Assembly: GCA_947441745.1 (NCBI GenBank)
Contig: CANEUJ010000065.1
Location: forward strand, 1 to 8,635
DNA from: Neisseriaceae bacterium
Lineage (GTDB): Bacteria > Pseudomonadota > Gammaproteobacteria > Burkholderiales > UBA11063
Direction: 5' to 3'
Length of the DNA stretch: 8,635 nucleotides
Made by a program: the position numbers and the translations under genes. The notes under the pieces are model-generated. The model was not told where the DNA came from, searched no databases, and saw nothing but the letters and a program-made list of their open reading frames with translations. Shown here piece after piece: positions 6,331-8,635 of the stretch (within the stretch, counting starts at the first letter, position 1; each line of letters opens with the position of its first letter).

Positions 6331-6340
6331 ATCGATATTA
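6327..6340. promoter_or_regulatory. Perfect 14-bp palindrome over the pyrH -10 and start site
   Basis: TAATATCGATATTA is fully self-complementary. It covers the last four bases of the -10 hexamer and the likely transcription start, the position from which a bound dimeric repressor would block transcription. I do not recognise it as the site of a named regulator. A 14-bp palindrome is not very rare by chance in AT-rich DNA, so the argument is its position. Confidence 0.35.
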
Positions 6341-6362
6341 ATTACTCTTTAATAGGTGTCAA

Positions 6363-7082
6363 ATGCAGCAAACAGTTAAATATAAACGCGTTCTTCTCAA
6401 ATTATCTGGTGAAGCTTTAATGGGTGCACAAGATATGATGTTTGATAAAGTAACTGTTGATGCAATAATTGCTCAGATAAAGCAAGTTGTTCAGCTTGGC
6501 ATAAAACTTGGCATTGTTATTGGCGGTGGTAATATATTTCGCGGTATCAATGGGTCGGAGTTAGGGCTTAACAGAGCGAATGCTGATTCTATGGGCATGC
6601 TTGCAACCGTCATGAATGGTATTGCACTTAAAGATTTTTTAACTAATGCTGGAATTGAATCTAAACTATATTCTGCTCTTGCAATTACTAATTTGGTAAA
6701 AGGTTATAATCGTGATAGCATGATTAGTCGACTAGAGTTAGGAAACGTAATTATCTTTGCGGGCGGTACTGGAAATCCTTTTTTTACAACGGATAGTACA
6801 GCTGCACTTCGAGCGATAGAAATGAATGCGGAAATACTAATAAAAGCTACTAAAGTAGATGGTGTATATGACTCTGACCCAAAAGTAAATTCTACAGCTA
6901 ATAAATACTTTAATATATCTTTTGATGAAGCAATAAAACAAAATCTAAAAGTGATGGACATGTCAGCTTTCGATCTATGTCGTACTCATAAAATAAATAT
7001 TGATGTTTGTAATATATTCAAAGCAAATAGCCTGCTTGATTCGATTCTCGGAAAAACACAAGGAACTCTAATTCATGTATGA
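6363..7082 (+). CDS. pyrH: UMP kinase
   Basis: A 239-residue amino-acid-kinase-fold enzyme (E. coli PyrH has 241) that phosphorylates UMP to UDP in the cytosol, feeding UTP, CTP and dTTP synthesis. Motifs in order are LLKLSGEAL (11-19, phosphate binding), IGGGNIFRG (53-61), ADSMGMLATVMN (74-85), GGTGNPFFTTDSTAALRA (134-151, UMP and catalytic region), KATKVDGVYDSDP (161-173) and VMDMSAF (197-203). All are intact. The start at 6363 has AGGTG (6354-6358) only four bases upstream, a short spacing, but the next Met (Met20) lies beyond the phosphate-binding loop. It has its own extended -10 promoter and overlaps guaA by 8 nt. The usual neighbours rpsB, tsf and frr are absent. Bacterial UMP kinases are commonly activated by GTP and inhibited by UTP, which makes pairing with guaA suggestive. 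Confidence 0.97.
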   Translation: MQQTVKYKRVLLKLSGEALMGAQDMMFDKVTVDAIIAQIKQVVQLGIKLGIVIGGGNIFRGINGSELGLNRANADSMGMLATVMNGIALKDFLTNAGIESKLYSALAITNLVKGYNRDSMISRLELGNVIIFAGGTGNPFFTTDSTAALRAIEMNAEILIKATKVDGVYDSDPKVNSTANKYFNISFDEAIKQNLKVMDMSAFDLCRTHKINIDVCNIFKANSLLDSILGKTQGTLIHV

Positions 7083-8625
7083 TAAAATATTAATCTTAGA
7101 CTTTGGTTCACAAGTAACTCAATTAATAGCAAGAAGAGTCAGGGAACTAAATATATATTGTGAGATTCACCATTATGATGTAAGTGAAGATTTTATTAAG
7201 AAATATAAACCCCGTGGGATAATTTTATCTGGTGGGCCAAATTCGGTTTATGCAACAGATACTCTTAATATAGATCCCTCTATTTTCACACTAAATATTC
7301 CTATACTTGGCATTTGCTATGGTATGCAAATAATGGCAAGTACTCTAGGTGGCGTGGTTACAAGCTCTGCTAATCGTGAGTTTGGTTATGCCGAAATTTT
7401 TAACTGCCAATCAAAACTATTGTCAGGAATAATAGATGGTAATAAAAATACAGAACCATTTATGCAGGTATGGATGAGTCATGGTGACAAGGTAACAACA
7501 TTGCCTACAGGATTTAAGATTATTGCGTCCAATGAGTCATGCCCTATTGCTGCTATGGCGGATGAAACACGTAATTTTTATGGTGTTCAATTCCACCCAG
7601 AAGTTACCCACACCAAGCAAGGCACTGAATTACTTCGTCGTTTTGTACTTGGAATTGCTAAATGTAATCCTAACTGGACTATGCCTAATTATGCTGAAAC
7701 TGCAATTGACTCAATCAAACAAAAGGTTGGAAATGATAAAGTTATTTTGGCTTTATCAGGTGGCGTTGATAGTTCAGTTGCAGCCGTTATGATTGACAAA
7801 GCAATTGGTAAAAACCTAATCTGTATTTTTGTTGATAATGGATTACTAAGACACCAAGAAGCTGAACAAGTAATGAGCACCTACCAAAAACACATGGGTT
7901 TAAATTTAATTAAGATTGATGCTAGAGAAGAATTTTATAATAATCTAGCAGGAGTAACTGATCCAGAACAAAAACGCAAAATAGTAGGACGTTTATTTGT
8001 TGAGATATTTCAAAGAGAAGCTCAGAAACTATCGGATGCCAAGTGGTTAGCTCAAGGCACTATCTATCCTGACGTAATAGAATCGGCAGGAAGTAATAAA
8101 TCTCATACTATTAAATCTCACCATAATGTAGGAGGACTTCCCGAATCATTACACTTACAATTACTTGAGCCACTTCGTGAGTTATTTAAAGATGAAGTAA
8201 GGGCTTTGGGACTTAGTTTAGGGCTTCCTCGCGAGATGATATTTAGGCACCCATTCCCTGGGCCTGGGCTCTCAGTTAGAATTTTGGGTGAAATCAAAAG
8301 AGAGTATGTAGAATTACTACAAAAAGCTGATGCTATATTTATCGAAGAACTACGAAAAGCTGACTTATATTCAAAGACTTCTCAGGCTTTTGCTGTGTTT
8401 TTACCAGTAAAGACTGTTGGTGTTATGGGAGATGGTAGGACTTATGATTATGTAGTTGCACTTAGAGCTGTTGAAACCAATGACTTTATGACGGCAAGTG
8501 TTGCTGACCTGCCATTTACATTTATAACAATGGTTGCTAATAGAATTATTAATGAGGTTAAGGGTATTAATAGAGTTGTTTATGATATTTCAGGAAAGCC
8601 TCCTGCAACTATAGAATGGGAATAA
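7075..8625 (+). CDS. guaA: Glutamine-hydrolysing GMP synthase
   Basis: A complete 516-residue two-domain GuaA, converting XMP, ATP and glutamine to GMP in the last step of guanine nucleotide synthesis. The class I glutamine amidotransferase domain (about 1-190) has DFGSQ (9-13), GGPNSVY (53-59), the nucleophile Cys81 in GICYGMQ, and His174/Glu176 in FHPEVTHT. The ATP-pyrophosphatase domain has the PP-loop SGGVDSS (228-234), VDNGLLR (253-259) and QGTIYPDVIES (327-337). The C-terminal dimerisation and XMP-binding part has RHPFPGPGLSVRILGE (391-406) and ends NRVVYDISGKPPATIEWE, as in nearly all bacterial GuaA. The start overlaps the pyrH stop (ATGTATGA), with AAGGA (7060-7064) ten bases upstream inside pyrH, so the two are a coupled pair. 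guaB, the frequent partner of guaA, is not in the window. Confidence 0.98.
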   Translation: MYDKILILDFGSQVTQLIARRVRELNIYCEIHHYDVSEDFIKKYKPRGIILSGGPNSVYATDTLNIDPSIFTLNIPILGICYGMQIMASTLGGVVTSSANREFGYAEIFNCQSKLLSGIIDGNKNTEPFMQVWMSHGDKVTTLPTGFKIIASNESCPIAAMADETRNFYGVQFHPEVTHTKQGTELLRRFVLGIAKCNPNWTMPNYAETAIDSIKQKVGNDKVILALSGGVDSSVAAVMIDKAIGKNLICIFVDNGLLRHQEAEQVMSTYQKHMGLNLIKIDAREEFYNNLAGVTDPEQKRKIVGRLFVEIFQREAQKLSDAKWLAQGTIYPDVIESAGSNKSHTIKSHHNVGGLPESLHLQLLEPLRELFKDEVRALGLSLGLPREMIFRHPFPGPGLSVRILGEIKREYVELLQKADAIFIEELRKADLYSKTSQAFAVFLPVKTVGVMGDGRTYDYVVALRAVETNDFMTASVADLPFTFITMVANRIINEVKGINRVVYDISGKPPATIEWE

Positions 8626-8627
8626 AC

Positions 8628-8635
8628 ATGACTAA
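8628..8635 (+). CDS. Possible start of a following gene, cut by window edge
   Basis: An ATG lies two bases after the guaA stop and reads Met-Thr before the window ends. Same strand, 2-nt spacing and a weak purine-rich stretch (TGGGAA at 8617-8622) six bases upstream fit a third gene of the operon. Nothing can be said of its product, and the ATG could be fortuitous. Confidence 0.3.

Noticed and set aside
6319..6362. Riboswitch or attenuator upstream of pyrH
   Set aside because: The gap is 44 nt and the likely leader only about 25 nt, too short for a known nucleotide-sensing RNA.
6704..6961. Minus-strand open frame opposite pyrH
   Set aside because: It overlaps conserved catalytic motifs of pyrH and has no coding evidence of its own.
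7523..7880. Open frames on both strands inside guaA
   Set aside because: Both fall within the conserved GuaA coding sequence and are out-of-frame shadows.

Overview
The window is AT-rich (roughly one third G+C by eye) and tightly packed chromosomal DNA from a Gram-negative bacterium. The evidence is a lipoprotein with a lipobox, a full TatA/TatB/TatC set and an inner-membrane DUF945 (YdgA-type) protein. The order HIT protein - tatA - tatB - tatC, and a TatA starting MGSFSIWHW, are typical of Betaproteobacteria rather than of the enterobacterial tatABCD layout. The best guess is a low-GC betaproteobacterium, possibly in or near Neisseriales. This rests on context and remembered family features, not on a search. 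All genes are housekeeping or envelope genes. No phage, insertion sequence, CRISPR array or defence system is visible.

Positions 1-3146 hold three genes on the minus strand. In transcription order they are a 519-residue DUF945 membrane-anchored protein, an LplT/Aas-type major facilitator transporter whose start overlaps the DUF945 stop by 8 nt, and after 35 nt a lipoprotein that runs off the left edge. They look like one envelope operon. Positions 3147-3280 are a divergent promoter region, with a consensus extended -10 (TGCTATAAT) on the minus strand.

Positions 3281-6318 hold, on the plus strand, a HIT-family nucleotide-binding protein, tatA (51 codons), tatB, tatC and a CPA2-type cation/proton antiporter. 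Spacing is tight except between tatA and tatB. That 240-nt gap holds two diverged, oppositely oriented copies of a short hairpin repeat (3783-3840 and 3885-3940). TatC has Gln at two positions where E. coli has Glu15 and Glu170; the other signal-peptide-binding residues are kept.

Positions 6319-8625 hold pyrH (UMP kinase) and guaA (GMP synthase), overlapping by 8 nt. They are preceded by their own extended -10 promoter, and a perfect 14-bp palindrome overlaps that -10. pyrH is therefore outside its usual rpsB-tsf-pyrH-frr setting and paired with a purine gene. The last 8 bases may be the start of a further gene.

I see no undescribed multi-gene system. The points most worth a second look are the covarying repeat pair inside the tat operon, the TatC substitutions, the very short TatA, the pyrH-guaA pairing with its palindromic promoter, and the DUF945/LplT-like/lipoprotein operon.
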